Positions 19,883 to 31,570 of a DNA stretch of 64,000 nucleotides are shown here, piece after piece; position 1 is the first letter of the stretch, and each line of letters begins with the position of its first letter. The notes under the pieces were generated by a model that did not search any database, had not been told where the DNA came from, and saw only the letters and a program-made list of their open reading frames with translations. The position numbers and the translations under genes were made by a program. The stretch spans positions 170,291,298 through 170,355,297 of the forward strand of contig NC_056524.1 of assembly GCF_019175285.1 (NCBI RefSeq). Reading direction: 5' to 3'. The stretch is from Sceloporus undulatus (Eukaryota > Chordata > Lepidosauria > Squamata > Phrynosomatidae).

Positions 19883-21028
19883 GTATGGCAGGATTTCTGC
19901 AAAATGAGACTAGTGCTAGTATAGCATTAAGCCCTCTCCCCTGAGCCTTTTTACATTGTTCTTTGAAAACATCCATGCTGTACATTTGGAGCAAGGTTGA
20001 AAATAAATGCACATACACAGGAAGGATGCAAGAAACCAAAGCGTGCCTAGAAATAAAGTGTAATCTAGACTCACTTTACCCTACCTGTTAATAATTGTAT
20101 ATAATAATAGCAAACTGAGATATATGATATATTAATTACATTTAAGTAATTAACAAACCTTCACTGTTCAACCACCAAGAACATTGTCAGAAATATTTGG
20201 GAGCAATATTTATGCGGGTGCTGGAGAGATGGCAAAAAAGAGGTAAGCACTACTCTCCTGCCATCCCAGTCTTCATATCTTTCCCTTTCTTCATCCGGTG
20301 ACTTCCATGGTTTCCTTCAATTTTCCATGATGTACTTTTGAAAGACAAGAAACAAACAAACAAAGAATTCGAGACACAGCATTTTTGGAGGGACAAAGGT
20401 TCTCATTTGAGGTATGCATCCTTTTAGTATGCTATGTTCTCCTTTTCTTTGATGAAAAAACTATTATGTCATTGTCTCACTGTAACACATTCAAAATGCA
20501 TTATTTGCCATATGCAAAAACCACAGTAACCTAGCAAGAATACCACTCAGAGCAATGCTCATTTTCAAACATTCCTCCACAATGGATGCTAAGCTACTCT
20601 TCACATCTATGGCCATTTGTATCAGGTGGCGGCAACAGCTGCACTTCACTACATTGAGCTCAAGCAGGGTATGTTGTTATTCAGGCCAAGAATAAATACT
20701 GTTGGCTCTTCCACCTCTTTTTGGCTATCTGGAACAGCCACCATTATTTCAGTATCCAAATCAATCAGTCCACTTTTCACTTTAAATCTATCTATCTATC
20801 TATTTATTTATTTGAAAAGATCAAAAATTATATTGTCTACAACTGTGAAAAACTTTTAGGATAGCATTCTTTACTGTGGTCAAAATTACACAAGGTAATA
20901 TATTGAAAATGAATTATAATATAATACACACAAAGAGGGATTTTATGGATGGTGTTACTTTTCAGTCTGGCTGCCTTTGAAATTTTACTTCCGTTCTGCT
21001 CAGCTGTGCTCTCTTTCCGTCTCTGGAG
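19883..21028. other. No gene recognised; (ATCT)n/(TTTA)n microsatellite
   Basis: The only distinct structure is a short ATCT and TTTA run at about 20783-20816. The remainder is AT-rich non-coding sequence. Confidence 0.45.
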
Positions 21029-21355
21029 TTTATCAGACAAGGGGAATTGGCAGTATAATCCGATGGCAATCTGAATGCAATCATGGGGTTTAATATTATT
21101 GTGTGATAGACCACCACATGCAAATTCGGGCAATGGGAAGTCAGTCCAAACGCAATCATGGAGTTTCACGTTATTGCGTGAGAGGTGATCATACGCAAAT
21201 TCGGGCAATGGCATGCTATTTTCAGGCAATGGGAAGCCAGTTCGAATGCAATGCGCATTCACGTAATTGCGCTAAACTAGCGGCTTTAACTGAATGCGTT
21301 CTGGCTCCACTTTCTTTTCATTCGAATTTAAGAGAAATTCCTCCTATTCGACAAA
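21029..21355. mobile_element. MITE, TTTATCARACARG family (copy B, with internal duplication)
   Basis: The ends are TTTATCAGACAAGGGGAATT and, reversed, TTTGTCGAATAGGAGGAATT. The element is inverted relative to copy A and 75 bp longer, because an internal segment beginning GCAATCATGGRGTTT and ending GCAAATTCGGGCAATGG is present twice in tandem. Confidence 0.75.
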
Positions 21356-21775
21356 CTCCTCTCTCTCTCTCTCATCATTTCACCTCTTTCAAAGTCTTCC
21401 TCTTCTTTGGTCCTGTTGGAAATGTCCATCTGGTGCCTTGCTACTTTTGTCCTTCTTTCTTGCTTTTCTGGTCATTTTGTTGCTCTCTGTGTCGTTGATA
21501 CCATCACATCCATCTATTGTTTTGTTGGTTCCCATAGTTTTCCATCTCTTCCAGTATTACTCCCATTTTGTCTGTAGTCTTTTCTCTCTGTGCGCTTCCT
21601 CTCTCTACACATCTTGTCTCTGTGTCTACTTCCTCTCACCTCTTTTCTCATCTGTGTGTCCACTTGCCTTCACAGGCCTTCCTTTGCAAACATACCACAC
21701 TCCAAAGCACATCAGTGCCATACAATCCCACTTCTTTTTTCTCCCTCTTGTACTTTGCTGTGGTTCATGCCACTT
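21356..21775. repeat. Pyrimidine-rich low-complexity tract
   Basis: Long CT-rich stretch starting with (CT)n at 21357-21375. Several frames stay open here only because of the composition. No domain was seen. Confidence 0.6.
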
Positions 21776-21993
21776 GCTAGGTTTGAATGTTGAACTCTGA
21801 AGACTGGAGTTTGATTCCCAGCTTGGCCATACAAACCCACTGGGTGACCTTGGGCAAATCACATGCTCTCAGCCTCAAGGGAAGGCAATGGCAAACCTCC
21901 TCTGAGCAAATCTTGCCATGAAAAACACAGGATAATTTCACTATAAGGTTGCCATAAGTCAGAAACGTCTTGAAGGCATACAACAGTAACCAC
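21776..21993 (+). mobile_element. tRNA-derived SINE
   Basis: GAAGACTGGAGTTTGATTCC, CACTGGGTGACCTTGGGCAA, GGCAATGGCAAACCTCCTCT and the tail GCCATAAGTCAGAAACGTCT with AAGGCATACAACA mark a nearly full-length unit. The tail resembles the BovB 3' end. Confidence 0.8.
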
Positions 21994-24750
21994 CATCACT
22001 GCTGCTGGTGCCCATCACAGAATGAAAGCTTATACTGAGGACAACAGTGGAGGCAGCAATGAAGTAGAGGCACATAGCAAACATAAGTGCCATAAATTAT
22101 ATGGAATTTCATTGGAAGGGAAAGTTATTTCTTTTTCTGACTTAAGCATAGCCACTAATGTAATTAACATCAATACTCTGGTTCCACCCTCAGTCTCTTA
22201 TCCACACTGATCGAAACAGTGGTCCAACATTTTTGGAGGACCAAAATTTCCCAATCTGTGGTATATACTACGGTACATTCTCCTTTTTAGTGAAGAAAAA
22301 GCTATTATGTCATTCTGGTAGCATCTTAGGAACTGTTCTGAACATGCTATGGTACTGTTCTTGAAACCCTAGTATCTTTTTAACTTTCATAACCAGTTCC
22401 TTTAACCAGCCCTGTCTGTGATGTACTTTGATGTCTCAGGAGCTGGTCATACAAGGTGAAAAGCTGTAGCAGGTTGGTTGCTTTATCCCCTCTCTTCCTT
22501 TACTCTCAGTGTTTAAGTTTCCTATCTGCTGTGATGCTATTCAGTAAGATCAAACAGAAAATGGAAGGCAGGGGATGTGAGAAGGAGAAAAAAATCCATG
22601 CCATTTCCTGATTTGTCTCTCAAAATCAATATTGGCTATTTTTATTCTATGAAAGCCACTCTTCAAAGCAGACCTTTTAAAACTTTGAGCAGACTTGAAA
22701 TAATCCTTTTATTTATTATTTTACTTCAACGGTCACTGCCAGTTTTCCTGTGCTCAAAGAGGTATCAGGTGGTGGCTCATTTCTCCTCTCTACATGTAGA
22801 CCAGTTTGTGTTTTTTTCCTGGTCCATGGCATTCTCTGTTACTTGTTAGTTTATGTGAACTGGTGAGTCAGGAGAGCAACTTAATAAGACCGAACTAACC
22901 TTTGGCTGAGAGGTAGGAAAACAGCTTGGGTTCGATTCTGGTAAATCATACCAGGTGATCACACAGGCCAGCCTCCTCCAACTTGGTGCCTTTCAGATTT
23001 GTTGGCTTGTATTACCATTATCCCTAGCCAGCATGAAGTGATACTGGAGATATTGGGTGTTATATCCCAAGATATGTAGCAGGCATGACATTTGCAAAAG
23101 GTGGTACATAGGCCTTCTCAGGGAGGAGTAAGAATCAATCATAACTTGAAGAATAACCAGATTTATTAGTAAATTTTCTGCAAGGACCACCTCCAGCACT
23201 AACACCTCTTCAGGTGATTTTAAATTTCTCAGTTCCCCTTCTGCAATCTTGCTCTCGAAGGGGAGCCACCAGAGAGTACTTTTACTGAGAGCTTTCTCAT
23301 AGTGCGGCAAGTCCTAACAGTACCTACTGAGACAATTGACAGTACTGAGACCTACTGAGACATTAAGGAACACACATTTACTGAGATAACACATGAATCC
23401 ACATATTGTGTTCACACTGTGGTCTGGCTCATCTTTGAGACTATGGCCTGGTAGAAAAAATATTTGGGGGGAAAACAGAATTTGAATGAAAGACATACAC
23501 TCAAAACTGGGATACGCAGAAACTTCATTTGAGCCATAGAACAAACTGATTTATTACAGAACCGTTGCCATCTGTTAAAACCTTAATTTAATATGTGTGA
23601 GTACAAAATCTATTTATTACAGGTAAACAAGGTTACCTGGAACTTCCTTCTGACTCCAGCCAACTCAAACAGAAATGCACCTTCTGCATGGCAATCTTCG
23701 CTGGGCCCACACAGTTTGTGAGTAATAGAGGATGTTTTCATAAAGGAAAGCAGAAGGGGAAATAGGACATCATGTTTGCTGGTCACAAATCAATGTGACA
23801 GCAAATGAGGGGAGTGTGATAAATGTTGTGTTTCAGCTGGAACAACAGTGCATCTGATCTCTCTTTCAGCATAGCAAGACATCTAAATTTTCTGTGTCGA
23901 AGGGATATAGTATCTGCTCAAGAGTAGTGGCGTACCTGGTATATTTGGTACCTGAGGATCCATTTTTAATACCCCCCTGACTCTCATCAACAGCTTTTTC
24001 CCCAGGTCTGGTGGAGCAGCTGAATGGGTGGAAAAGCGAGGAAACCAGCAGACCCATCTGACCCAGAAGGCAGCCCCTGCCCACTAGCACACCAGGTGTC
24101 ACCTCCCTCTGAGCTATCACCTCATACAGTCTGCATCCCACACTCCCTGGTTACATGCCTGCTCAAGAGCTGCGGTCTTTATCTGAGGCTGCTTTCTAAC
24201 ATTAGACATGCTGGGAAATGGATCCTGGGGAAAATGTCCAGATGTAAGTGAAAGGTGACTGGATTACCATGTGTCACCAGCAGCCATGAAGCATTTGGGC
24301 TGTGCTGAGTCACAGGAGGTGGCATCACCACTGGCAGAAAACTGCCAAGTCACCCTACATGGGGGAACTGTAAATAGGTTACACACCAGGAAGAGGCTGG
24401 ACAAAATGCCTGCATGTTGCACATGTAGATAAGCGAGGAGCCTCGGTGTACAGTGTGAGTGTAATGGTGTGTGGTGTGTTGTGAGTAGCTTTGTCAGTTG
24501 GAACAATCTTGTATACAGTGGAACAAAGAGTAAAATGCCTCCTTGAGAGATATCTGCCTGTTGTCTCATTTGCCTGCTTCTGGAGGGGGAGAGGGAGTAC
24601 TCCAGCCTGAACAGAGCTCTGTGTCGCTTCCTTGGTGGCCATCCAGGTGCATCCAGGTGCACAGCTTTGACGTGGTGAAATGCAGCTCACACAATCATGC
24701 TAACAAGACATGTGGGAACTGAAGAGAAATTTGCTTTGAATAAAAATTTA
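21994..24750. other. No gene recognised; scattered repeat scraps
   Basis: 22975-23035 resembles part of a hAT-like palindromic repeat (CCAACTTGGTGCCTTTCAGA). 23925-24155 may be a MITE opening AGTGGCGTACCTGG. Minus-strand open frames at 24264-24690 show no known domain. Confidence 0.4.
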
Positions 24751-25167
24751 CTGTATATATTCATGTATATGTCTAGAAATTTTAGTAAAAAAATTGACCC
24801 AAAAAACCTGGGTCGATTTATCCATGGGTCAATGTAAGTACTATACTTGAACTCTTATCAAAAAAGGAGCCATGCTTTGGTGAAAGGTGAGAGCTTAATC
24901 TTTTCTTGGCACACCTAAAAGAAGCATCAACCCCCTCTACTCTCTGTGCTCATCCTAAAGGCTGGATGGATGTAACAGTTATGCCTGTGAAAATTTTAAA
25001 ATATTTTTTAACATCGTTTTCCTTTGGTCCATCCTTTACATCCTTTGATACATGCCATTGAGTTTTACCCTTGACTTATCCATGGGTCATATCAAAATCC
25101 ATAATTTTGGCCCCTAAACCTGTCCTCGACTTGTACATGAGGTTGACTTATATTCAAGTATATACGG
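24751..25167. mobile_element. TA-flanked ~415-bp non-autonomous DNA transposon (copy 2)
   Basis: It starts CTGTATATATTCATGTATAT after TA and ends CAAGTATATACGG before TA. It aligns along its length with 5294-5706, sharing CCTGGTTAAAAGTGAGAG-like and CTTGACTTATCCATGGGTCA blocks. Confidence 0.8.
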
Positions 25168-25194
25168 TATGCATAAAATTCATTTAGAGAAAGG

Positions 25195-25520
25195 GCTGTA
25201 TTAGCAATGGTACCTCAGGGCTTCTTTAACTCTTATTAAAAATGGAACCATCCCCTGGTGAAAGGCAGGCATGTAATCTGTTTTGGAAGCATGGACTCCC
25301 CTCTACTCTCTCATTCATCCAGCCTTTAGTGTGAGCACCAACAGTTATGTCTGCTGGAATTTTATAAGTTCTTTTGCATCGTTTTCCTTTGCTTCATCCT
25401 TTAGATCCTTTCTTACATGCCTGCAAGTTTTACACTTGACTTATCCATGGGTCATATAGAAATCCATAATTTTGGCCCCAGACCTGCCCTTGGCTTCTAC
25501 ATGAGGTCAATGGTAGTTTA
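25195..25520. mobile_element. TA-flanked DNA transposon (copy 3, ends missing)
   Basis: This repeats the interior of copy 2 directly downstream: TTAACTCTTATTAAAAATGG, CTTGACTTATCCATGGGTCA and AATCCATAATTTTGGCCCC, but lacks the terminal repeats. It is either a tandem partial duplication of copy 2 or a second insertion. Confidence 0.7.
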
Positions 25521-26030
25521 GAAATGTTATATTTGTGGACAAAAAGTCCACAATCTCCCAGCTAAGATGTCCAGGTTTTGTGTGTGTGTCTAGTCTTTGG
25601 GTTTGAGCAGTGAGCTGAAGGGAGTGGTCCTTGGTGGAAGGATGGATCTCCCCAGTGGGACAGATTAAAAGATGTTTCAGGAGATGGGGAGCTAGAATGA
25701 AAATTGGAGAGGGATCCTGTACCTTTAATGGTTTTGCAGAAGAGTGAATTCAGCAGGTGTTGCTTATTATCTGGTTGAGTTCCTTATTCTACACAACCAT
25801 TTCAATCTGGCAATGCAAACATGGACTGGGTTTTTCCCCCTTATGGGCTTTGAAAAAGCAATGGGATGGCCAACCAATAGGTATCAACCTGTTAGTCAGT
25901 GAAGGGAGAAAGTTTCATGTGTGATAGAGGCTTCATTCTGTAGAATATAAGAAGGATCCTGGCATGCTGACAGCTGGTAATTATGAAACAGCTTACAGAT
26001 CCATAAGGATAATAAGTAAAGTCTGAGGTC
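25521..26030. other. No gene or repeat recognised
   Basis: Non-coding, with a short (TG)n at about 25580. Confidence 0.4.
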
Positions 26031-26217
26031 TAGCATGTTATAGTGGTTTGAACACTGGACTATGACTCTGGAGATCAGGGTTAAATTCCCTGCTCATGCA
26101 TGGAAACCATGGGTGACCATGGGCAAGCCACACACTCTAATCCCCAGAAAACTGTGATGTGGTTGTCTTAGGATCACCATAAATCAGAAATTACTCAGAG
26201 GCACACAACAATAATAG
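26031..26217 (+). mobile_element. tRNA-derived SINE
   Basis: TAGTGGTTTGAACACTGGAC, ATGACTCTGGAGATCAGGGT, GGGTGACCATGGGCAAGCCA and the tail ATCACCATAAATCAGAAATT with GGCACACAACAATAATAG. The middle GGCAATGGCAAACC block is deleted. Confidence 0.8.
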
Positions 26218-28965
26218 ATACATTCCCCTGACTGCCTTCCACGACTTTTTACAGTAAACACCAGGGTCAGTTATAGGCCCTTTGGCATTTAGGCATGGCC
26301 CACATCTTGGTAAGCTGAAATGTACTTTCTTCTCATTACATTCATTCTGTAATGTGTAAAGCAACTCCTTAACTGATCAATGAGATGAGAGAAGAGACAG
26401 TTGCATGGTTGGTCCTTGCTTTCTAGAATTGCCCATTGGGCACACACTTTTAAGGCAACACTCATTTTCTAAAATGATCTGGAAATATCATGTCTACAGA
26501 TTCATCTGCAGGCTAGTGGGAAAGTGGTTATCACTAACCATTGGACTTGAAAGAAAGACCACAGTCAACCTTTCTTAGTGTGTATGAGGGTACAGAAACA
26601 CTGTGTGGGGTTAATACCACCTCCTGGAAGAGGCCAGTGGAAGAGATACATGGCAGACACTGAAATCCAGAACAAGGAGCCAAGGCCTTTGGCAAGAAAA
26701 AAAAAGAGATGGAAAAATAGAGGGAGAGGAGAAACCTTTGAATTTGGATTTGTATCACACATTTAAACTTGGCTTTTGGCTGAAGTGGGGATGGAGCTAT
26801 GCTTTCATAAGAAAAAGATCTTGCGTTTTGGAAAGACATTTTGATTCATCCTGAAGTTGGTTTGTCAGTTCCAAAAAATCTTTTTTTTATTTATTTGCCT
26901 TGCTGCATCATAGGCAGACCAGCAAGTCCAAAGACAAGAAAGGCCTTCTTCTCACCATAAGATACTTTCCAACAGAATGTACCCTTCTTTCACTTCCCTA
27001 CCACAGCAATGAAACCACTGTGGTATCTGAAGAACCTTGTGGATCTAAAAGTAAACATGTTACCAGCCACATGTCTTTCTGATGATTAAAGAGGTCCCTT
27101 GCCAGGACCTCCACAAAAGATCTTCTTTGTACATTAATATTATTTGCAAAAACATTCTGGAGGTATTATGAGAGACAGTCTGCATTTAGTTGTTCAAACC
27201 TGGGTCTCCAGAGTCCTGGTCCAGCACTCAAACCACTATGCCATGTTGACTCCCAACACAAAAATATACTTCCTATGCAATGCAAGCTGTCTCTGTCCCG
27301 TGCAAAACTATCCATATTTGATGTTTGCAAAGTACTTCTCAACCATTATTTCAATAATTTATATAATAGCAGTGTCTCTGTATTGCATAGCAGGATGGGG
27401 GGGGGTGAATCCAGAGTGGATTCACCTTGGGTCACATATGAAAAGTTAACTGTTAGACATTGTAAGAGTGAAGGCTGACCCTATGAGAGAGCTCTCTCAA
27501 GGTGATGGGCTTCCTCCTTCCTTAACATGCTTCATGTGCAAACGTGATTGCCACAGTGGCCAACTGGATGCCTATGGGAAATGCACAGCACCTGCCTGCT
27601 TATGCTTCTCAGCAAATTATATAACTGGGCCCATACTACTTGTGGCACTAGAAGAATATATATCTCCATCGTCGCCCTGTATGGTCTTATTCTTTAAAGC
27701 CAAAGAAGTTGGTAGCCTTTAGGACCTTGGAAAAGTTACTTTTTGACTCTCAGATTCCCCAGCCAGCATAAAAGTCATTGTCACTGAGGGATTCTGGGTA
27801 CAGTAATAAAAAAATATTTTATTTAATAAATACTTTACCCCCTGGAAATTATTGTTAAATCAGGAGCTAGACTCCTGCCCCCCCTCCCAAAATGTACACA
27901 TTTGGCTTGAATGAAGGGCTATTTTTGCTTTTCTGTGCTTTGGACAGTAGAGGCTGCTGTTCTACAATTCTTCAAGGCAAACACTCTTAATTATTCCCAT
28001 CTTACTATCACAGTCCATTCCTTCTTCCGACTGAGATGTTCTGAGATAGGGCTCAAAGCGGCCCATCACTTTGATCTCAGTGTCAAAGCAGCCTGTCAGG
28101 GTTGCCACAAGACTGAGTCTGGTGCAGAGTCCTTACAAGTTGTTGGGGATTTTGCACCATAGATCAATCAATTAATCAAAAACCCCACCTTCCTATCAAA
28201 TGCATCGACATACACAAGTTGTCCAGACTGGCTCATATGACTGAATGCTTCACTTACCAAACAAACAAGCAAATAGTCATGCACACAGAAAACTAGAATC
28301 AGTGAAAAGTGAAGGCTTTCCTCTGACATGACAGTTTTTCTGTGCAAGGAAATTTACTTGTGTTCCTCTCCAGCAAGTTAAAGTGATGTAAACCAGAAAC
28401 CGGTTAACCACCTCAGTTTAGGTTTATGGCAACTTATAACGTGAAGGGACATTTGGCATCTCATTGTCAAATGCTGATTTATACTGTGAGGTAGTAGGGG
28501 TTAGTTTTGTTTTTAATGCAGCACTAGATACCAAATATTGGTCTGGCGATCTGTCAAAGTGAATGTTCCAGGAGTGTTGAGACTTTATGTCAACATGTTC
28601 AGATACGCTTCATAAACATGGCTTCATGCAGAACGGGTACAGCAGAGATTTGTCAGAAGATTGAAGCTAGTACTAAATAATTTCCAAAATCACTAAACTG
28701 AGGAGTTTGGATTCAGCATAGCTTGGGCTGGCCTAGGGTAGGCTCAGCAGCCTCTTGGTCATCTTTATTAATTTGGATTGCTGTCCATCTGATAGACAAG
28801 ACTTGACTATCACTGGACAACAGCAGTAGGAAAACCATTCTGAAGAAGAAGATTAGGCTATACTCATGATCTGAAAGCTGGCTGTTTCTCTCTGTAACAG
28901 AAATTTCAGGAAACTTAGATTTCTAGGTTTGGCAGATCAATAGGATTGACAAGAGGACCTAGTAA
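26218..28965. other. No gene recognised
   Basis: No exon-like frames with splice sites were seen. A reversed SINE head is annotated at 27180-27290 and a poly-G run lies at about 27400. Otherwise featureless to the eye. Confidence 0.4.
27180..27290 (-). mobile_element. tRNA-derived SINE head, reversed
   Basis: CTGGGTCTCCAGAGTCCTGG, CACTCAAACCACTATGCC and ATGTTGACTCCCAACACAAA are the reverse of the unit at 13225-13300. That match includes the unusual leader with GGAAGTATATTTTTGTGT. The two therefore derive from the same subfamily or duplicated locus. Confidence 0.7.
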
Positions 28966-29152
28966 TTGAAAATCCATAAGTTTATTTCCAGTTGTCGACA
29001 AAGGAAAACATTGAACTCAGTGGAATTCAAGTTCCAAAAAGCTGAGAACCCCGAACAAGACAAAATGGCTCTTTTTATATTATTCAAGTTGAAAATCCAT
29101 AAGTTTATTTCCAATTGTCGACAAAGGAAAACATTGAACTCAGTGGAATTCA
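28966..29152. repeat. Direct repeat of a 64-bp unit, spaced by 59 bp
   Basis: 28966-29029 and 29089-29152 both read TTGAAAATCCATAAGTTTAT... ending CTCAGTGGAATTCA. They differ at about one position, so the duplication is young. The spacer carries AGCTGAGAACCCCGAACAAG. Confidence 0.85.
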
Positions 29153-30511
29153 TCTTAACCTTGCTTCTGAATGTCAACTATGTATCCTTATCACAGTAGT
29201 TTATGTTATGTCTTTCTACTGGTGCCAGCTTCCATCTAGGTCAAGATGCACTCACTATTCCTTTCCTCTAGTTTTTCTAAACTCCAAGCCTTTATTTCAA
29301 AAACCATCTCTCTGGCTGACAAAGGTGACTCCATCTTTCTATAGTTTTTATATTTCAACAAGGAATTTCCACCACATCTCCTTCAGTAGAGATATAACCT
29401 GTAAATTGGGGGATGAAAGGATGCATGTGAAACTAGAGAAGAAAATTGGAGCTGGTATTCTGAGGATACTATCAAGAATGTGATGTAAATGATGAAATGG
29501 CTGTTCAGTCCACAAACCAAGCTTATACCACAATAAAAACTGGTTAAGATTCCACAAGCCAATTGTTTTTGAGACAACAACAATTTTCTGGAAATTTTCT
29601 TAAAAAAACATTTCCCCCTAAGATGAAGTTGCCCATGCTCCCATTTTAACACTTAGGCTAAAGTCCTATTTTCATTATATGTGAATAAACCTCACTGAAC
29701 TCAATAATGTCTTATTTTTAGGATGAACAGGAGGAAAATATTGTCATATGATTAGTGTCATAATAGTAAGCTCTTGATGTACCCTGCAGGGATGTGGATA
29801 TTCTTCTCAGTGTGTAGGTGGATGGTTGCACTAAAATAATGCAGTACACTGTCTCTGAATCATAAACCACAACTTTGGAAAACTCCTAGTCCCTCAACCC
29901 TCCGGAGATACAAAAAGAATAGGAAAAGAATGCTCACCAGCAGAAAAAAAAATGGACATAGGTAGTAGTGTCCTATTCATACTAAGCCTTTACTTAGTGC
30001 CTCTACAGTGCAATCTCATGCATGCCTGCTCTGAGGTAAGTCCTGTTGAGTTCAATAGTGCTTACACCCAAGTATATGTGTATTAATTAGGTTTCAACCT
30101 TAATTTGCAAACAACAGAGATGGGAAATCTATGACTTTCCAGAAGATCACCAAGGCCAATGATTAGAGATGATAGGAGCTATAGTTTTGCAGTATCTGGA
30201 AATTCTTTACCCATTTTGCTCCAGAAAGGGAGATGCGTGTGCAGGAGTCTTGCACATACACAGCCAATCCAGTTGCAGATATGTCTCTGGATGCACATTT
30301 TCACCTGCAGCATAGTGCTCATAGTGCTAGATGGAGAAAGCAATAATATTGGGTAGCTATTAGGGGTGGTAAAAATATGTGCTGTTATTTGTTTTCTAGC
30401 CAAGAACACGAGTTTTGAGACAGTCAGGAAATCCAGTTGGCAAGAATAACACAGGAGCAACAATTTTATGACATTTTCATCCAGTGTTCACACAACCTGA
30501 AATACTTCAGT
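29153..30511. other. No gene recognised; one common repeat fragment
   Basis: 29996-30085 (AGGTAAGTCCTGTTGAGTTC) is a reptilian interspersed repeat fragment of unknown class. It also occurs at 42233-42325. Nothing else was recognised. Confidence 0.45.
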
Positions 30512-30708
30512 GTAGTGGGCTCTTGATATCTATGGGCTTGCCGTCAGCAGATTTAAACATTCAGACAGCAAGCCCATTGCTTTCAATGGGTGCACATCTT
30601 GCATCCAATATCAAGAACAATGGGACACAAGGTCCTGCATTTTTCCTTATCCACGCCGGGGGGGGGGGGGTTAGAAAAAATTCCCCCATGGATACAAAGG
30701 GTAGACTG
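30512..30708. mobile_element. Tigger-like MITE
   Basis: GTGGGCTCTTGATATCTATG at the left and CATGGATACAAAGGGTAGAC, then TGTA at the right, are inverted versions of the same terminal sequence. AGCAAGCCCATTG is shared with the element at 47102-47413. It contains a poly-G run at 30659-30670. Confidence 0.6.
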
Positions 30709-30850
30709 TAAATTATTATGTACAAGAACACACTTTTGGGTTTTTACAAAAGGTAGTATTTTTATGAAATTTGATTTTTGAATGTAAACTGTGTTTTCTC
30801 TCACACACAAAAAACAGTTTTCATGCAAACTGTGCAACTGTTTTAGAAGT

Positions 30851-31565
30851 TGTGGGCGGAGCCGGGGCCGCCGGTTGCATGTTGGGAGTTTTTACCCTGT
30901 AGGGTGCCACGTGCTGAAACAAACTTTCCAAGAGGCGAGGGTTGCTACAACAGTGACTCTTTTAATAACTATAACCAACTCAACAGTGCAAAAGCAAACA
31001 GTCTCCCCTTTCCTCAGGGTGCAACTTATCTCTTAAACCCAGCCTAGGGTCCTCCGCCGGCATCTTCAGGGGGAGGAGGTCCACAGGCTTGCCGTCCGCC
31101 GGACTGCTTCTCCAAAGGCTCCCTCTCAGTTTTCTCCCAGTCCTGAGGTTCTGGGCCATGTTCCCAACAATCACCTTTAACATCCCACCACTCGTTCTCT
31201 AACCCTCCCAGGTCCTTCCATCTCCAGTCCCCTTCTCCGGGGTACGAGAAATCCCTCTCTTTTCAGGGATCACGCAGCCTAACGTACTCGTGAGGGCCCG
31301 ACCGCCGAGGACTCAGCCTGCCCAGGAGAGACACTGGCTGACCAGCCCTCCCTGGATTCCAAGTCACCCTCTCTTGCCCTACCTCAACCGCCTCTTCCAC
31401 ATCTTTCCCCGCGCAAATCCTTCCTTCCTCTCTTATACCCCCTCTGGGCTCCACCTCCTTTTCCTCCAGCTCCACCCCTTGATGCTTTTCCCTTACTACT
31501 TCCACCTGGTCGTTCTCCACCCACCCAACTCTCCCAACACCTGTACCTGGTCTTGCCCCACTACA
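30851..31565 (-). mobile_element. Solo LTR of an LTR retroelement
   Basis: A 715-bp GC-rich block begins TGTGGGCGGAG and ends CCCCACTACA (TG...CA termini). It is flanked on both sides by GAAGT (30846-30850 and 31566-31570), an exact 5-bp target-site duplication. On the minus strand a TATAAGAG box lies about 135 bp from the start and an ATTAAA signal lies towards the other end, so the element probably reads on that strand. No internal region is present, as expected after LTR-LTR recombination. The intact duplication and CpG content suggest a fairly recent insertion. The family (Gypsy or ERV) is not resolved. Confidence 0.8.
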
Positions 31566-31570
31566 GAAGT

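Noticed and set aside
21294-21800. Open frames of up to 168 codons
   Set aside because: They arise from a pyrimidine-rich low-complexity tract and run into a SINE. The products are Ser/Leu/Phe-rich without a domain.
28966-29152. Pair of short LTRs
   Set aside because: The 64-bp repeats lack TG...CA ends and target duplications, and the 59-bp spacer is far too short.
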